Part shown: one piece after another, positions 5,416-6,335 of the stretch | Numbering within the stretch: the first letter of the stretch is position 1 | How the letters are laid out: every line of letters starts with the position of its first letter | Assembly: GCA_947446335.1 (NCBI GenBank) | Contig: CANFGA010000192.1 | Coordinates: 1 to 6,335, forward strand | Direction of reading: 5' to 3' | DNA length: 6,335 nucleotides | Source of the DNA: Oxalobacteraceae bacterium | GTDB taxonomy: Bacteria > Pseudomonadota > Gammaproteobacteria > Burkholderiales > Burkholderiaceae_D | Notes under the pieces: generated by a model | What the model was told of the DNA's origin: nothing | The model's database searches: none | What the model saw: only the letters and a program-made list of their open reading frames with translations | Translations under genes and position numbers: made by a program

Positions 5416-6335
5416 ATGAACGAGAAGAAAAACTACGGTTTCACGACCACGATCTTGCACAACGACCGGCGCAAGGCGATCGAGCACGGATCGTTGCATC
5501 GGCCTATCCATACTTCGGTCGCGTTCGGTTATGCCGATGCACGCCAGTTGGCCTCGGTCTTTCAGGGCAAGGAGCCGGGCTATCGCTACGGCCGCCAGGG
5601 CAATCCGACCGTGGCGGCGCTCGAAGACAAGGTCACCAAGATGGAAGATGGCGTGGCCAGTCTGTGCTTCGCCACCGGCATGGCGGCCATCGGCGCGCTG
5701 TTCCAGGCGCTGCTGCGCGCCGGCGACCATGTGGTGTCCTCGGCCTTCTTGTTTGGCAACAGCAACAGCCTGTGGCAAACAGTAGCTGGCCAAGGCGTGC
5801 AAGTGGCGTTCGTCGATGCCACCGATGTGGCGCATGTGGCTGCAGCCATCACGCCAGAGACCCGCATCGTGTTCGTCGAAACCATCGCCAACCCGCGCAC
5901 CCAGGTCGCCGATCTGGCGCGCATCGGCGACTTGTGCCGCGAACGCGGCATCTTGTTCGTGGTCGACAACACGATGACTACGCCATACCTGTTTCGCCCG
6001 AAATCGGTATCGGCCGGTCTGGTCGTCAATGCCTTGACCAAGTCGATCGCCGGCCATGGCGATGCGCTGGGCGGCAGCTTGACCGATACCGGTTGCTATG
6101 ACTGGAGCTTGTACCCCAACATCGCCAGCAATTACCAGCGCAATCCAGTGGCGCAATGGGGCATGGCGCAGTTGCGCGCCAAGGGCTTGCGCGATTTTGG
6201 CGCGTCGCTGGGGCCGGAAGCGGCGCACCATATTGCGATCGGTGCCGAGACGCTGGCGCTGCGCATGGAGCGCGCCTGTTCCAATGCGCTGGCACTGGCG
6301 CTGATGCTGCAGGCCGATCCGCGCGTGGCTGCCGT
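5416..6335 (+). CDS. Cystathionine gamma-synthase-family PLP enzyme (3' end cut off)
   Basis: This is a Cys/Met-metabolism PLP-dependent enzyme (fold type I); 306 complete codons are visible and the C-terminal quarter or so lies beyond the window. Motifs fit the family: YGRQGNPT at 58-65 (Y58 and R60 in the Y-x-R that holds the neighbour subunit's PLP phosphate), the phosphate-binding ATGMAA at 86-91, D184 in VDNT facing the pyridine nitrogen, and K209 in NALTKS as the Schiff-base lysine. In LFGNS (112-116) a phenylalanine, F113, occupies the position where most relatives have the tyrosine that stacks on PLP. The enzyme probably acts on homoserine esters, cystathionine or a related sulfur amino acid. 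Its N-terminus (MNEKKNYGFTTTILHND) is unlike what I recall for standard MetZ, so no symbol is given. The ATG at 5416 is the family-like start but lacks a nearby Shine-Dalgarno; an in-frame GTG at 5377 is the alternative. The gene follows purF by 73 nt. Confidence 0.88.
   Translation, partial: MNEKKNYGFTTTILHNDRRKAIEHGSLHRPIHTSVAFGYADARQLASVFQGKEPGYRYGRQGNPTVAALEDKVTKMEDGVASLCFATGMAAIGALFQALLRAGDHVVSSAFLFGNSNSLWQTVAGQGVQVAFVDATDVAHVAAAITPETRIVFVETIANPRTQVADLARIGDLCRERGILFVVDNTMTTPYLFRPKSVSAGLVVNALTKSIAGHGDALGGSLTDTGCYDWSLYPNIASNYQRNPVAQWGMAQLRAKGLRDFGASLGPEAAHHIAIGAETLALRMERACSNALALALMLQADPRVAA

Noticed and set aside
5382..6101. A 239-codon + strand frame opening at TTG, 4 nt after GGAGG of the perfect Shine-Dalgarno
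   Set aside because: It overlaps the PLP enzyme in another frame and is Arg/Gly/His-rich without domain features. The Shine-Dalgarno position is curious, but the PLP frame carries all the conserved motifs.
5404..6231. A 275-codon open frame on the - strand opposite the PLP enzyme
   Set aside because: Shadow composition and no domain; the PLP enzyme frame explains the sequence.

Overview
The window is a compact stretch of bacterial core genes, all on the + strand. In order they are accD, folC, a dedD-like SPOR-domain gene, cvpA, purF, and the first ~306 codons of a PLP-dependent cystathionine gamma-synthase-family gene that runs off the 3' end. The GC-rich, C/G-ending codons, the protein sequences, and the order accD-folC-dedD-cvpA-purF followed by a Cys/Met-metabolism PLP enzyme all suggest a betaproteobacterium. 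Within that class Burkholderiales, probably Oxalobacteraceae-like, fits best. The placement is an inference from gene order and remembered family features, not a database result.

Layout: 1-13 is the end of an upstream spacer carrying the accD ribosome binding site. accD (14-886) encodes the acetyl-CoA carboxylase carboxyltransferase beta subunit. A 114-nt spacer with a strong GC-rich hairpin (919-942) leads to folC (1001-2293, dihydrofolate/folylpolyglutamate synthase). The dedD-like gene (2317-3246) and cvpA (3266-3754) follow with gaps of only 23 and 19 nt, so these three genes look like one transcription unit. A 67-nt AT-rich spacer precedes purF (3822-5342, glutamine-PRPP amidotransferase). 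A 73-nt spacer with unusual structure (5343-5415) precedes the partial PLP enzyme (5416 onward).

Functionally the genes cover fatty-acid initiation (accD), folate polyglutamylation (folC), cell-envelope/division work (dedD-like, cvpA), the first committed step of purine synthesis (purF), and sulfur amino acid metabolism (the PLP enzyme). folC, purF and the PLP enzyme sit close to one-carbon and methionine metabolism, but the shared cluster may simply reflect old conserved synteny.

I see no mobile element, CRISPR array, tRNA, rRNA, phage or defence gene, and no new multigene system. The most interesting non-coding signal is the purF-PLP enzyme spacer. It holds two overlapping, mutually exclusive GC-rich hairpins, then a perfect Shine-Dalgarno sequence, then three tandem 11-nt repeats that separate this Shine-Dalgarno from the apparent ATG by 38 nt.
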